The notes: a model not told the origin generated them from the sequence alone. DNA of 64,000 bases from Pohlia nutans (GCA_022496805.1 CM040101.1:5644501-5708500), one strand, 5' to 3'; positions 23,572 through 35,903 are shown, counted from the first letter of the stretch. A program made the numbers and translations.

Positions 23572-24623
23572 CTACTTCTTACATACTTCTTGCATGCTTC
23601 TTCTTACTTGCTTGGTGCGGGCAGGCCCTAACAAATGTGAAATAGGAGCAGAAAGGAATCCTCGTTCCGTTAGTCATTTAGACCATTTACTAACACCATT
23701 GTAAAAATAAATTATAAAATGAAATATTATTAATTAAAAAAAATCAGATGATGGCTGAATCCAATGTTTGACTTGGGTATGTTATACTGTATATCAAAGG
23801 GCCAGCCAACCTGAACTGCAGACATCAAAGTGCAAGAGTGATGGCCCATTCACATACCAGCGTTGGCGCATGCATGCGTCAAGTAACTTTGACGGAATCT
23901 GTTTTCAACCAAGAAATATAAAATACATAATTTAGAAATTATTCTAACGCATGACAGAAAGGAGTGCAACGCAAAAAGGAGCATGGCTCTACTTGCGGCA
24001 CTATAATGCAATTGCACAGTGCTTGAACAGTAGTTGCAACAAGAAAAAACAAAGTTTTGAATGTTTTTTTGTTTCTCAGTTTACCTTCCTCCATTCCGGG
24101 AATGCAGATGCAAGTGCGGCAGGGGCTTGGTATGAATGGGCCATGAGGAGTGCGAGTGCTGAGTGGGAGTGCAAATCTTGAAATGTTTATACAATTTTCT
24201 TAAGAATATTTTCATTATGTCACACAATATTCCAAAAAGTATTCCACACTCGCACAAGATCCACACTTGCACTTTTGCACTTTAATGTCTGCAGTCCAAG
24301 CTAGAATATTCACAAAAATCCCAATATATATTCCAAGATTTGCACTCGCACTTTGCACTCCGCACTCTAATGTTTGCAGTTCAGGCTAAACAACCTCTAT
24401 ATCCATGGGCATAGGATTGTCTTCCTTCTCCGGCATATGTCAAAACGTACAAGACAGTTCTAAGAGTATGCACATACAAATAAAAACACGCCCTTCTACT
24501 CTCTCACTTCTGTTGCCTTACTATCTGCTGTATTACTCGTGTCCTCAGCAAACACGAATGATAAGAAACGTAAGATCGTTAAAGAGAACATGACCAAAAA
24601 AACTATTTACATTATCCTCACCC
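23572..24623. other. Intergenic DNA with an inverted-repeat-bounded segment
   Basis: About 23806-24388 starts CCTGAACTGCAGACAT and ends, reversed, CCTGAACTGCAAACAT, with CACTCGCACTTTGCAC-like repeats inside, so it is probably a degraded transposon. No target duplication or gene recognised. Confidence 0.4.
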
Positions 24624-24627
24624 TTAA

Positions 24628-25153
24628 CCCTTTAACATCCCAATTCAGCAGTGTTTTCATTATAAAATGTTTGATGAAAAACAAAAATGGAGTTGATGTT
24701 CACAACAAAGTTGTAAATGTAAATGTGAAGATCACATATGTACGGTTGAATTCATTATATTTTTTTTATTAATATCTTTTAATTAATTTTGCAAGGTTTT
24801 CTCTTGAAATTCAATTAAAAATCCCAAGTTAACACAAAAATAATTAGAACTTATTGTAATGAAATTGGAATAACATGCAGTATGAGATGGTATGGTTTCC
24901 ATTATTTGATTCTATTTATTTTTTTTAAATCATGTTTTAGGTCTCACTTTTTGAACTAAGAATAAATCCTGACATAAACCAATTGTGTTGTTTTTCAAAA
25001 AATCATAGTATCTTATTTTGAAGATCCGTCCCGTACAAATAATGGTCGACTACCACAAAACCAAGAGAAAATTGGATGGATGAAAAATCATACAAGATGT
25101 AATCAAGAGAAATTGTTCGTCGTCCATTATATGGGCGCAGGCGCGTCAAAGGG
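24628..25153 (+). mobile_element. TTAA-type small transposon, family B
   Basis: 526 bases between TTAA (24624-24627) and TTAA (25154-25157). Ends CCCTTTAACATCCC and, reversed, CCCTTTGACGCGCCTGCG. The right TTAA is shared with the next family B copy. Confidence 0.75.
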
Positions 25154-25384
25154 TTAACCCTTTAGCGCGCCAGCGTCCATATATTGAACAACAAACAGAT
25201 TAAAATTGTTTGAATTGCATCCAAAATGGATTGTTTTCATCCACCAATTTTTTTGGCGTTCTTGTATAAGTTGACTATCCTTTGTACAGTGTGGATTTTC
25301 AAAATAGGTTATTATGATTTTTGGAAAAATAGCACAGTTGATTTATATCAAGTTTCATTCTTAGTTCAAAAAGTGAGACCTTAA

Positions 25385-26025
25385 CCCTTTAGTGCCCAGG
25401 GTATTGTAGCTGGAAGCACTGGATTTCAGTGGATTTTCCCACTGTGATTGAGACTACCTGAAATAGAATGGATTAAATTAGAAAATAGCCGTACAATTCT
25501 ATTCTCAACTGGAGAGCACACATTCTATTAAAATTAGAGAATCATCCAATGGTGGGATTGGAAGATTATAGCATGTATTTGAACTGTATAATGCATGTTC
25601 AAAAATGAGATTTATCCATATACGGTTTAGGAAAAAAAATTATACGTTGAAAATTGAAAGGAGTGGGTACATTAGTCAAGATCGGATTACACACACTAAT
25701 GGAAGATGAAGAAGAGAACACAATCCCAAAAAATAAAACAAGATAACAAACTTCCAAACACAAGAAATATTGCATCGTACATGTGTTGTATTTGTAAGTA
25801 TTTACTATATTATTTTTCAAGTATTTGTAGTATTTTCGCATTTTGTTCATAGGTATTTTGATAGTTGTACAACTCCAAATTGAAATTTTCTTTTTGTGGA
25901 AGGTGTGTAATGTAAAATTGCAAATCTGAACTTAAAAACTGAAGTTCTAATACTTCACAGATTCTCTGCTATTTGCATTTCCGACGGTGCAATGACCATA
26001 ATGTGGTCAGCTAGGCACTAAAGGG
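25385..26025 (-). mobile_element. TTAA-type transposon, family C, nested
   Basis: 641 bases, ends CCCTTTAGTGCCCAGGG and, reversed, CCCTTTAGTGCCTAGC, with TTAA at 25381-25384 and 26026-26029. It sits in an internal TTAA of a family B copy. Opposite in orientation to the 22461 copy, and without the family D insertion. Confidence 0.8.
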
Positions 26026-26029
26026 TTAA

Positions 26030-26565
26030 TCCTTTAGCGCGCCAGCGTCCATATATTGGACAACGAACAGATTAAAGCTGTTCGATTTCCATCCAAAGTG
26101 GACAGTTTTCATCCACCAATTTTTTTGGGTTCTTGTGTAAGTTGACTATCCTTTGTATGGTGTGGATCTTCAAAATAGGTTATCATGATTTTTGGAAAAA
26201 TAACACAATTGGTTTATGTCAAGTCTCATTCTTAGTTCAAAAAGTGAGACCTTAGACATGATTTTCCAAAATAAGTAGAATCAAATAATGGAAACCATAC
26301 CATCGCGTAGTGCATGTTATTCCAATTTCATTCCAATATTTTTCAATTTTTGTGTTAATTCGGGATTTTTAATTCAATTTCAAGAGAAAACTTTGCAAAA
26401 TTATTTTAAAATTATTAGTAAAAAATATGATACATCTAACCGTACAGATGTAATCTTCACATTGGCATTTACAAATTTTCTTTGTACATCAACTCCATTT
26501 TCGGTTCCCATCAAACATTTTATAATACTTCTTTGAAAACAGTGTTGAATTGGGACGTTAAAGGG
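26030..26565 (-). mobile_element. TTAA-type small transposon, family B, nested
   Basis: 536 bases with TTAA at 26026-26029 (shared with family C) and 26566-26569. Starts TCCTTTAGCGCGCCAGCG and ends GGGACGTTAAAGGG. Confidence 0.8.
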
Positions 26566-26864
26566 TTAAACATGATTTTCCAAAATAAGTAGAATCAAAT
26601 AATGGAAACCATACCATCACATAGTGCATGTTATTCCAATTTCATTCCAACATTTCTCAAATTTTTTGTGTTAATTCGGGATTTTTAATTAAATTTCAAG
26701 AGAAAACCTTGCAAAATTATTTTAAAATTATTAATAAAAATATGATACATCCAACCGTACGGATGTGATCTTCACATTGGCATTTACAAATTTTCTTTGT
26801 ACATAAACTCCATTTCCGGTTTCCATCAAACATTTTATAACACTTCTTTGAAAACAATGTTTAA

Positions 26865-27402
26865 CCTTTAATGTCCCGATTCAACACTGTTTTCAAAGAA
26901 GTGTTATAAAATGTTTGATGGAAACCGAAAATGGAATTTATGTACAAAGAAAATTTGTAAATGCCAATGTGAAGATCACATCTATACGGTTGGATGTATC
27001 ATATTTTTATTAATAATTTTAAAATAATTTTGCAAGGTTTTCTCTTGAAATTTAATTAAAAATCCCGAATTAACACAAAAAAATTGAAAAATATTGGAAT
27101 GAAATTGGAATAACATGCACTACGCGATGGTATGGTTTCCATTATTTGATTCTACTTATTTTGGAAAATCATGTCTAAGGTCTCACTTTTTGAACTAAGA
27201 ATGAAACTTGACATAAACCAATTGTGTAATTTTTCCAAAAATCATGATAACCTATTTTGAAGATCCACACCGTACAAAGGATAGTCAACTTACACAAGAA
27301 CCCAAAAAAAATTTGGTGGATGAAAACTGTCCACTTTGGATGGAAATCGAACAGCTTTAATCTGTTCGTCGTCCAATATATGGACGCTGGCGCGCTAAAG
27401 GG
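26865..27402 (+). mobile_element. TTAA-type small transposon, family B, inverted neighbour
   Basis: 538 bases with TTAA at 26861-26864 and 27403-27406. Opposite in orientation to 26030-26565 and to the half copy 26570-26860, with which it forms a near-perfect inverted repeat with arms of about 290 bases. Confidence 0.8.
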
Positions 27403-27406
27403 TTAA

Positions 27407-27725
27407 ATAACAGGAAAACTCAAATATATATCATGAAATTTTGCCACAACCGTCCAGGCAGAAGCAGACCTGCCATGCACGTTTACCTCATAAACAATCC
27501 TAAAGCCTAAACCACACTGAGCTTTCATCCAGCAACTCAAAATCCATGGAAACCAAAACTGACGAGAAAGCTCCAACATCTATCTATCATATATCCCCTA
27601 ATATAACCTCTATTTACAGGGATAATTTAAGGCATAACTGTGCCAACGTTAACCGTAATTACGTGATAACTAAAGGGAAAGACTAGGAGAACTTCATCAT
27701 CATCATCAAGAACTAACAGCAGGTA
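27407..27725. other. 3' flank of the membrane-anchored protein gene
   Basis: No coding signal; presumed 3' UTR and downstream region of the gene ending at 27726 on the minus strand. Confidence 0.4.
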
Positions 27726-29834
27726 TCAACCCCGCCTAACTGCAGCTGATCTTTTGAAGACCACGATGGTCAAGACCAACACCGCAAGCATCATGCAAGC
27801 TTTCAATGAACGCTCAAAGAGATTATTCTTATCATTGGCACTACTGCCAGGTCCTTTCTTCTCAGCAGTCTCAAACAATGACGTCATAAATTCCTGGAAA
27901 CTTGTAATGAAGTTGGAGAAGGCCTGCTTTGATTTCCAAAAGAATCGAGAGAAGATATTGGCATTCTTCCGAGAGACTTTCGCATTCTGATCCATAGCCC
28001 CACTGATAGAGTCTGCAGATGGAAACCACTCCAGATGCTTATGAACTCTTCAAATTTGCAAAAGGATTAATGGCCTTGACATTTATACCGAAAAAGAATC
28101 ACTTCTGATTGATAATGGCAGAAAAATCAAGTGGTCAACGCTCAAGAAAGAAAAAGAACAAGGTATCAGCAACAGAAGTACCCTCTGATGCAGGAGCACT
28201 GAAGTTTCGACGAAATTCTTTGATTTTTTCATTGGCCAAGACGGCATCCCACACCCCCTTGTCAGTTGCAAGGGACACCACCATACCCTACAAAAACATT
28301 CAAGAAGATTTTGTGTGAATTATGCTGCAAAGCAAGCAGTAATCGTTTTTGAACAACCACATAACAATCAGTTAAAAGTGAAGAATTAAAAATAAAAATA
28401 AACATATTGGTTGGTCCTTTCTCAACCATATTCACAAAAGTTCATCACCACTTTTCCAGAGTGAGCTACTAACCTGAACCTGAGGGTTGTGCTGGAACTG
28501 ATGGAACGCCTCTAACATAGCAGTGCTTGGAGCCTCTGGCTGCTTAGGGCTGGTGGCTACCTCATACGGTGGAGGCTCTATCCAAGCCTCAGGCTCGACT
28601 AACGGAGCAGAAAGGTCCGAAGAAACCTCCTCTGTTGTATCTCCAACTGTTGTGACAGTCGATATTTCCGAGACCTCTGTCACTTCAACAATTGTTGGGC
28701 CACGAGGTGAGCGTGGTGATCGAGGTGAGCGTGGTGATCGCGGTGAGCGCGATGCAGAGGATTCTGGTTTCAGTACAGTTTCAGAAGTCGGAACAGATGG
28801 TGTAAAGAATCCCCTGTCAAAAATTAACAACCAATCATGAGATAAAACAGATGCCGGAAACAGATCCAACCATACTCAACACAAAAAAATGATGCAATAG
28901 TGTGCCAAAACTCACAGAAGTCAAACCCTATCACATCGCAGCCACAAAAGATAAGATCTAATTCGCAATCTCCGATCATGTATAAGTTACTCGCATCAAA
29001 ATATCGGATTAAACCCTATACTCAGTCGATCTTTTTCACATAAGCAAAACTTCAGAAAAGTTGGACCATCGAAATATTGAAATTAAAAGTAGCAAAATTG
29101 TTTCTGATACCCGACTCGCCACCGATAAACATAAGTCATACACCGATGTGTCAAACAATAAGATCTCAATCATCCAAAACACCAAAGATTTAAGCAAAAA
29201 TTGTAAGTTTGAGCTTCCGAAGACGTTGAAAGTCATTAGATATCTCAATTAAATATCCCATTTTTGAGAATTGAGAATGGGATATCCCATTTTTGAAAAT
29301 TGAGAATTAAGAAACCCTCCGCCGATCCACAAAAGTCATAGTCAAACAAAAAGGATCTCAATTCTCAAAAACATCAAACATTCAAGCAAATTAGGGTTAC
29401 AACACACAAAAGGAAAGCGCATTCTGGAGGTCGAATACCAACTCGCCACCATTCCCAAAAATTCATTCTCGAAGACATCAAACATGGCAAATGAGGTGAG
29501 CCACATACAATCGAAGGGCGTTCTGGAGGTCGGACGAAGCTTCTTCGACTTCTTTCACGGTAGGCAGCGATCCAAAGACATAATGGTCGCGCTCTTCATC
29601 GCCGGCAATCTCCCAGTCGTCAATATCCCAGAACTGCTGAGGTCCGTAACTCACCGCCGTAAGTCCAGGAACGGGTGCCAATTGTGTCTTGCAACTGCAA
29701 GCCGCGGCTGCTCCTCGCGGTGGCGGGGTCGCAGTGCAAGCATGGCAGTACGCGGCGTTGGCTGTCACGGCCACCGTGGGAGCCGCAGCTCCCACCGCCC
29801 GCGCCACGCTCCTCCACAACGTACCGCCTCCCAT
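27726..29834 (-). CDS. Plant protein of unknown function with C-terminal membrane anchor
   Basis: Predicted 352 residues. Exons (-): 29834-29509, 28813-28474, 28287-28182, 28012-27726; all phases fit. N-terminus MGGGTLWRSVARAVG, then a conserved acidic block (FWDIDDWEIAGDEE). The second exon encodes a serine/proline/arginine repeat (SPRSPRSPRSPRSPR) and an acidic stretch, then AFHQFQHNPQVQ. The third gives MVVSLATDKGVWDAVLANE. The last ends in one hydrophobic helix (ACMMLAVLVLTIVVF) followed by basic residues, a tail-anchor-like layout. The series resembles an unnamed plant family known to me only as hypothetical proteins. I cannot give a function. The SPR run is coded by a GGTGAGCGT-like minisatellite and may vary in length. 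Confidence 0.75.
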
Positions 29835-30264
29835 CGCCTCCTCTGTCTGTGCGCAATTGCCTCAATTCTCCACCTCCGAGGCGCGCGTGTGATTCCCCTG
29901 GTAACGAATTCGATCAGCGAGACGCCCTCATCGTCCTCGCCTGTGAGCGAGCAACCGATCGATCACGACGATGCTGTGGATTGCTGTGTGTAAGTCGGTC
30001 ACGGCACCTAAAAGAAAACCCACGGAGAGGGTGACCCGGTGTTTCGAAGGGCGGTGAGGTCACCGACCCAATGTGGATGAACGCTGTTCGTCATCCGGAA
30101 TCAATGGATGAATTAAATATGCTATGTTCAGATTAAAATATCAGGTCTTCCGTTTGTACTCAGTCGGCCCCCTCCATAAATGTTACACGTATACCGGTAA
30201 ATGTTAACTCATTTAATAGATAAATCCTTTAATTCCAGGGAATTTATTTTTCCTTTAATGATTC
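29835..30264. promoter_or_regulatory. Upstream region of the membrane-anchored protein gene
   Basis: Less AT-rich than the surrounding intergenic DNA up to about 30060, as expected of a 5' UTR and promoter. No other gene seen. Confidence 0.35.
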
Positions 30265-30890
30265 CTTTTATTGGTTCTCACGATATTTGAACATGTTTTT
30301 GGAATTGAGAGCATGGGACTGCATTGGCCATTGTATAGAGAGCATAGGTTGCAACATGAACCATTGTTACATCTTAATGCCCTTGCATTTGAAATAGTTG
30401 TTGAATAGGCCAATGCGTTCAATTTATATATTAGGGTTGTATGATGCAGTTTTCTAGTCTAACTTTTATGTAACAAAGTCTAGAGTTTATGACACACATA
30501 ATCAATCAACCAATTGAACAACTTGTTTTTTTCATGTTCAGTACGGTATCATCAAAAATTGTCAATTTTATGAAAGTCAGTGTAATTTCTGGCAACTTTG
30601 AACTTTTTGATGATATTGAAAATGATATGTTTTTTTTTTTTTTGATTTGTTGGATTGATTATGTGCGATAAGAACTCTAGTCTTTGTACAAAAAACCTAG
30701 ACCAAAAAACTACATCATATAGCTCTAATATATAAATTGAACGCATTGGCCTGTTCAACAACTATTTCAAATGCAAGGGCATTAAGATGTAACAATGGTT
30801 CATGTTGCAACCTATGCTCTCTATACAATGGCCAATGCAGTCCTATGCTCTCAATTCCAAAAAAATATTCAAATATCGTGAGAACCAACA
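30265..30890. repeat. Long foldback (inverted repeat) of about 625 bases
   Basis: The left arm from TTGGTTCTCACGATATTTGA pairs with a right arm ending in its reverse complement. Pairing continues through GCATTGGCC, TTGCAACATGAACCATTG, the GCAGTTTT(C/T)(T/G)(A/G)GTCTA stretch and CACATAATCAATC. The arms are about 245 bases with a loop of roughly 120 bases near 30521-30640. No coding potential; either a foldback transposon or a hairpin-RNA locus. Confidence 0.85.
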
Positions 30891-32089
30891 TCATTTGCAT
30901 GTTTGTCAAATTGTGAATATTTTAAATTCTATAAATGTCAACTTCCTTCAATTTTCATGTACAACAATCTAAAATGATGTATACCAACATGTCAAGGCAC
31001 AATTTTATTTTTTTTGAAGCTCTAAGAAAAAATTGACAAAATTTAAAGTAGTTCCAAATTACAGCGCACTAAACCGAGTTTTAGACATGGCTAACTTTGA
31101 AATTCATTTTCTTTCAAATCACAATTGAGTTTTTCTTCAAACTTCCATAGTAATGTGTTATATGTCGCACACTACAACATTTGCATATTCACTTTTGGAC
31201 TTTGCCCATTGATACTCATAGTATGGTTGTTTGAATGGAAAAGTTTCAAATCAATACTCAGTTTTGTTCGTCACTGTAGCACTTTGATCAGGGTTTTAGA
31301 TGAAGTCATCATAATTGAATGAGAATTTGTTCAAATGAATGAATATTTTAGTCATAAAAGAATGAGTTTTAGGTTCAAATTTAGCTCTTTCTAAAAATAA
31401 TTAGTGCTACGCTTCTCTCGGACGACTAACACGAAAGGCAATGAAAGTGAAAGGACATGAAAGGCTAAGTGACTGCGCAACAGAGGAAATGGTATGATCT
31501 TGGAGAACAAAATGGAACAATCTTGGAATGACCATCCAAGGATGTGAAAGGTAAGGTTACTATAGAGAAAGGACGATTTGACGAAAACGAAATGGAATGA
31601 TCTTGGAGGACGAAATAGAATGATCTTGGAAGACGAAATAGAACAACAAGAGGACCCTATGGTTGCTAAGGCTTGAGAAAAATTAGTTCCGACTAATGTC
31701 ATCATTGGAATTATGTTTTATGATTATATTTCGCAGCTTAAAGAAGGCTTAGTCCAACTTTAGTTTTTTATGTTTTATTTTTTACCAGCGCCCAACTATT
31801 CTAAGGACCAAGTGTATTGTTCACATAAGGTTCTTTATCCCCTCTTTGCAACACCTTAGAATCTCTGCCGTTATTCGTAAATCACTATAGGAAATACCCA
31901 AATCATGGCAAGTCCACGTCAAATTTAATTGGAAATTGGGTGGTGAGACATTATATTTGGTGTCATCTACAGTGCTAGTACTGTTGAAAAATGAGAACTC
32001 CACCAACTGGTTAAGAACCCACTTATGCACATTTTATTTATTTATTTTTAAACAACGAACAATTTATTCCATGGTATAATGGTTACAAA
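30891..32089. other. Intergenic DNA with short tandem repeats
   Basis: No gene seen. About 31490-31650 holds several copies of a 23-27 base motif (GAAATGGAATGATCTTGGA). The rest is AT-rich. Confidence 0.45.
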
Positions 32090-33165
32090 AACGTTACATT
32101 GCACCTAACAGACAAGCCTACTATGCCCATCTCATTTTCTTTCCTCTCATGTGGTAAGACCATCAATTTTTTAGATTTAGTGCAAGATCATGCAATACTT
32201 GCTCCTGTAATGAGCACAATGCTTGAAGAATATGCAAATTATGCATATGTGTGCAAAACATACTTCTTTGTGGAGAAATTGATTCCAAAATATGCTACCC
32301 ATACTAACTTATTCTTTGTGACCTCCCGTTGCAAGTCCATACATACCTCACAAAATCTACTCCTATCCATGATCCATGGCCCTCATATACATTTTCTGAT
32401 TGACCACATCCAATTCATGGTTCTCAATTACAGTAGAAAGGGAAGGTCAATATATCTATGTCAAATATTTAATTTTCTTAAGAAATAAGTTTTAGCAGCA
32501 AGAATATTCATCAAGATTCTCTTATGCACTATAAAATACTTTTGTCTGAAAAAATATCTTTTAATAATATTTTTTGCTGACCCTGACCTCCACCTACAGT
32601 ATACACAAAAGAGTTTCCTGGAAAAGCTCACACAGTCACGCAGGTCCACAATGCCACCTGACTGATCTGCTAAAAATCCTCTAACTTAGAGCATCCGCAC
32701 CCATGCACGCTAAAGTTGACTTGCTAAAATTATTCATTTACATTTGAAGTTGAACTTACACTCCCCCACCCTTGAACGCCCCTCAAGTACCAAACGTGCA
32801 CATCAAATAGTCAATGGACCAATCCCAAGTAGAATGTCGGATATAGTCAACTAAACTTAGATTTGAAGGGCCATTTCTTAACATGCTCAGATTGAGGGTC
32901 ACGAGACATTTTTGGATTTCCTGCAATCCAAGTGAATGTTCCATCGCTTGTCTAATAAGCTGGAATCCTGCCTCAAGCCAAAGAATAAGAAACTATTGGA
33001 CCGCAATTCATTCCTGCTTGGCTACATATAATGATACAGAGCAGCGTATCATATGAAGTTATAGCATAAGAATGATGAGAATTGCAAAAGGGCTACATTT
33101 GAGGGATGTCAAGAATTCCCGCCATGCACTTCTCCATCAAAAACTCGACGTTCACCCACATATGA
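32090..33165 (-). pseudogene. Inverted duplicate of the last RLF exon and its 3' flank
   Basis: On the minus strand 33165-33104 reads [22 protein letters not shown] then a stop, the last exon of the RLF gene (39121-39200), without its first codons and acceptor. The similarity continues through the 3' flank to about 32090, matching 39200-40010 in inverted orientation (shared GAATGATACAGAGCAG, CATTGTGGACCTGCGTGA, CATCAAGATTCTC). An open frame at 32099-32488 (+) has a counterpart in the other copy, but I do not recognise it. Confidence 0.85.
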
Positions 33166-33172
33166 TGGTTAA

Positions 33173-33397
33173 CCCCTACACGTCTGAATGTGCCTTTGCG
33201 GCCAGTAGAATACGGTGTATTTTGGTTGTATTTGGAATGGATCCACACTTTTAATGGGTCCAACTTCAAAAAAGAAGTTGGAATTTAGATCAATGCGATT
33301 CTAGTGAGTTATTGAGTTTTCAATTCAAATTTTCTTGTTGGTAGCAAATCCCAATCATACGACATCGTATATACTATCCCCATGGGACGTTTAGGGG
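33173..33397. mobile_element. TTAA-type small transposon, family E, with empty site
   Basis: 225 bases with inverted ends CCCCTACACGTC and, reversed, CCCCTAAACGTC, flanked by TTAA (33169-33172, 33398-33401). The other arm of the inverted duplication, near 39100-39112, carries one TTAA at this point and no element, giving a direct before/after pair. A degraded second copy is at about 62647-62868. Confidence 0.92.
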
Positions 33398-33429
33398 TTA
33401 AGTCCAAACACAGAAATATCACATTTTAA

Positions 33430-33656
33430 CCCTTACATGACCAAGAAGCCTCATGTTTTTTAATAGTAGTTTTGAGTAAGTCCTATGTGGAATTTCTCTT
33501 ATTCAGATTTCTTTGTTTTTTTGTTGACCAACACGTGCAATGTTCTTCACTAATTCCGGCGATATAAAATTTGGTCCCATCTGAATCTTTTTTTTTTCAC
33601 TATATGATAGATTAAATTTGTCATTTTAAAACTATAAATTCTTGATCCTTTAGGGG
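33430..33656 (+). mobile_element. TTAA-type small transposon, family F
   Basis: 227 bases between TTAA (33426-33429) and TTAA (33657-33660). Ends CCCTTACATGACCAAGAA and, reversed, CCCCTAAAGGATCAAGAA. Relatives lie at 37453, 38030 and 38881 in and around the RLF gene; the 38881 copy is its partner in the inverted duplication. Confidence 0.75.
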
Positions 33657-33823
33657 TTAAACAACACAATGAAAGTGCATAAGAGCCCAAGAACAAGCCA
33701 CTCAAGCAACAACACCAGTTGACAAAAACAAGAATGAGGAGACTGAAGAGCGTTGTCTATTCCCTACCAGCCCCTTTCATGAGCATATTTTCATGTCTTA
33801 CGAATAGACTCTATATTACTTAA

Positions 33824-34387
33824 CCCCTAAATGCCTATAGCCCTCTCCAGATTTGGAGAATTGCAAAGATGCATTATAAAATGCAATTAAGAGGGATATT
33901 TGAACTTGATGTATGAATAAAAGTTGTTCATTATAATTTTTTTGGTTGTATCCATATAGTTAGATCTAAAATTGCAATCACCAATATTTTTGTATAAAAT
34001 TTGAAACATAAAATTCAAAATTCTTTTGTTATTTGATTACGAATAACATATTGACAATTGATGGATGAAATTTGTTGTGATGGGTTGGTGGATGAAAGTG
34101 TAGTGATTTTTGGAGATTTTTTGGTCGCTTAATTTTACAAGTTGACTTTTTTAAGAGCACTTTTACACTGAAATCTTCAAAATTTTGGGTGAATCACTAC
34201 AACATGAAATGAGGCATAAAAATTTCACAAATCATCCCCTTTCTAATCAGATCACACATGCATGAAGCTAACTTCCCATAAAATATATACAATAAAAAAT
34301 CCACACTACAAAAAGTCAATGTCAGATGAGAAAAATGTGTTTGATTACATACATCATCCACTTTCTGGACGGTTGGACATTTAGGAA
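33824..34387 (-). mobile_element. TTAA-type small transposon, family A, inverted copy
   Basis: 564 bases with TTAA at 33820-33823 and 34388-34391. Ends CCCCTAAATGCC and, reversed, TCCTAAATGTCC. The interior matches 9883-10450 in reverse. Confidence 0.75.
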
Positions 34388-34391
34388 TTAA

Positions 34392-35903
34392 AGTAGTTTT
34401 CTCAACCATTTATAAATTATGAACATTAAAGAGCCGTTGCTCTAAGCAATATGTCTTTCACCATGTTCTTGCACAACTTAAGACCATTTGTTTTCAGTTG
34501 AGTATCAATTTCAAAAGTTTTTCCAAGACAAATACAATGAGACTATAACTTCTCGGAGGTCATAAAGTCAAGACTAGATCAAGTCATGCAGTTTACCCCC
34601 ACAAACTCAAAGCCATCACAAAAGTAGAAATGGGGATGAAAACCACCCTACTGAAGACCGCCTAAACATACGAAGGGAATTATGACCCAATAAGACCTCT
34701 CAAAACACAAAGTTCATTTTAAAACACCGCCAACTTGCTTCAGCAAGTCCAAGACACATCTTTCATTACAGAATTCCAAATTCCAAATACCAAAGATCCA
34801 AGTCCACACAACTGAGCAAAGGTGCTAACATTTCCCATTATAAAATACTTTCCGGTACAATACAAAATGTACCTTGTTGACTGCAATCCTAAAATTTGGC
34901 AAGGATCCACATTACAATACAAATGAGGATAATTTACAACAGTTGTGAGCATTCCACTCCACTGAATGGAGTAGCTCATCTAGTAGTGTACAGTAGTACA
35001 TGGAAAAACAATGAAAGAGTGATGAATTCAAGAAAAACCTTCCTTTTCCATTTACCCCTTCTTCTTCAGCTTCTAAGTTGATGTCCTCCAATTCTGAAGC
35101 TTAAGTGAGGGATGACGACTCTCCAGATGATGAGGCACCGAAAGTGCCATAAGATGGCCCATGCCTGTCATACCATTTCAATGACCATCTGCAGCAGATG
35201 GACAGGAACAAAACCATTTCGCCATCGTTATTGTCAAGTCTTATGATGGCGTCGCCCTTCAGATTGACCTTCACTTCGCATCATAAGGTATGTACACCCA
35301 AAACCAACATCCTAGCTGAAACCAAAACCCTAAAACAATGGGTACATATTGATTATGAGCATGTCAATCACCTAAACATGCTGGTTTTAGGTCATCTATC
35401 AATGCTAACTAATGCATTCTTTCGTGTGTTAAAACTCTCTTTGATTTGATGACAAGAATACATCAAATTCGGTCATTCTAATAGCAACTTCTAGATGCAC
35501 ATCCGTTCAAAAAAAAGAGAAAAGGGAAGACTCTAAAATAATGTACAGTTTGAGAATATCTGAAACCAACTCTGAGAATTCCATGTCACTAACTATATCA
35601 TTCTAATAGCAACTATTCTCGATGCTTGAAGTGTCGGTTCTAGATGTAAATCCCTTAACAAAGAAAAAAGAAAAGAAAAAACAACACTTCTACATATACA
35701 GTTTGAGAATTTCTGAAACAAATTCTGAGCAATCGTCTGCACTCCATTCTCCTGAAGTGTCGGTTGTAGATGTAAAGCCCTTTTAAAAAGAAAGAAGAAA
35801 ACGAACTCTGAGAAACTCCATGGCACTAACGATTTGGTGTTGAGTGAGGACTTTCAAAGCAAAAAAAACCCTAAACCCTAAAAACCTGATGATGATGAGA
35901 GTG
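34392..35903. other. Intergenic DNA with a possible terminal exon
   Basis: On the minus strand 35291-35104 is open and reads CEVKVNLKGDAIIRLDNNDG, continuing to GPSYGTFGASSSGESSSLT and a stop. The composition looks coding, but I find no acceptor in the right phase and no homologue I recognise. It could be a last exon of the gene upstream or a relic. About 35590-35800 has imperfect repeats of GAAGTGTCGGTT(C/G)TAGATGTAAA. Confidence 0.25.

Larger units (their letters stand above)
25158..26860 (-). mobile_element. Family B copy split by two nested TTAA elements
   Basis: The left part (25158-25380) breaks at GTGAGACC-TTAA and the right part resumes after another TTAA with ACATGATTTTCC (26570-26860). 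In uninterrupted copies these two sequences are joined as GACCTTAAACA or close to it. Between them lie a complete family C (25385-26025), TTAA, and a complete family B (26030-26565). The last roughly 20 bases of the right end are missing. Confidence 0.75.

Noticed and set aside
28523..28840. Plus-strand frame with GERGDRGERGDRGERD repeats (collagen-like)
   Set aside because: It is the antisense shadow of the SPRSPR repeat exon of the minus-strand gene.
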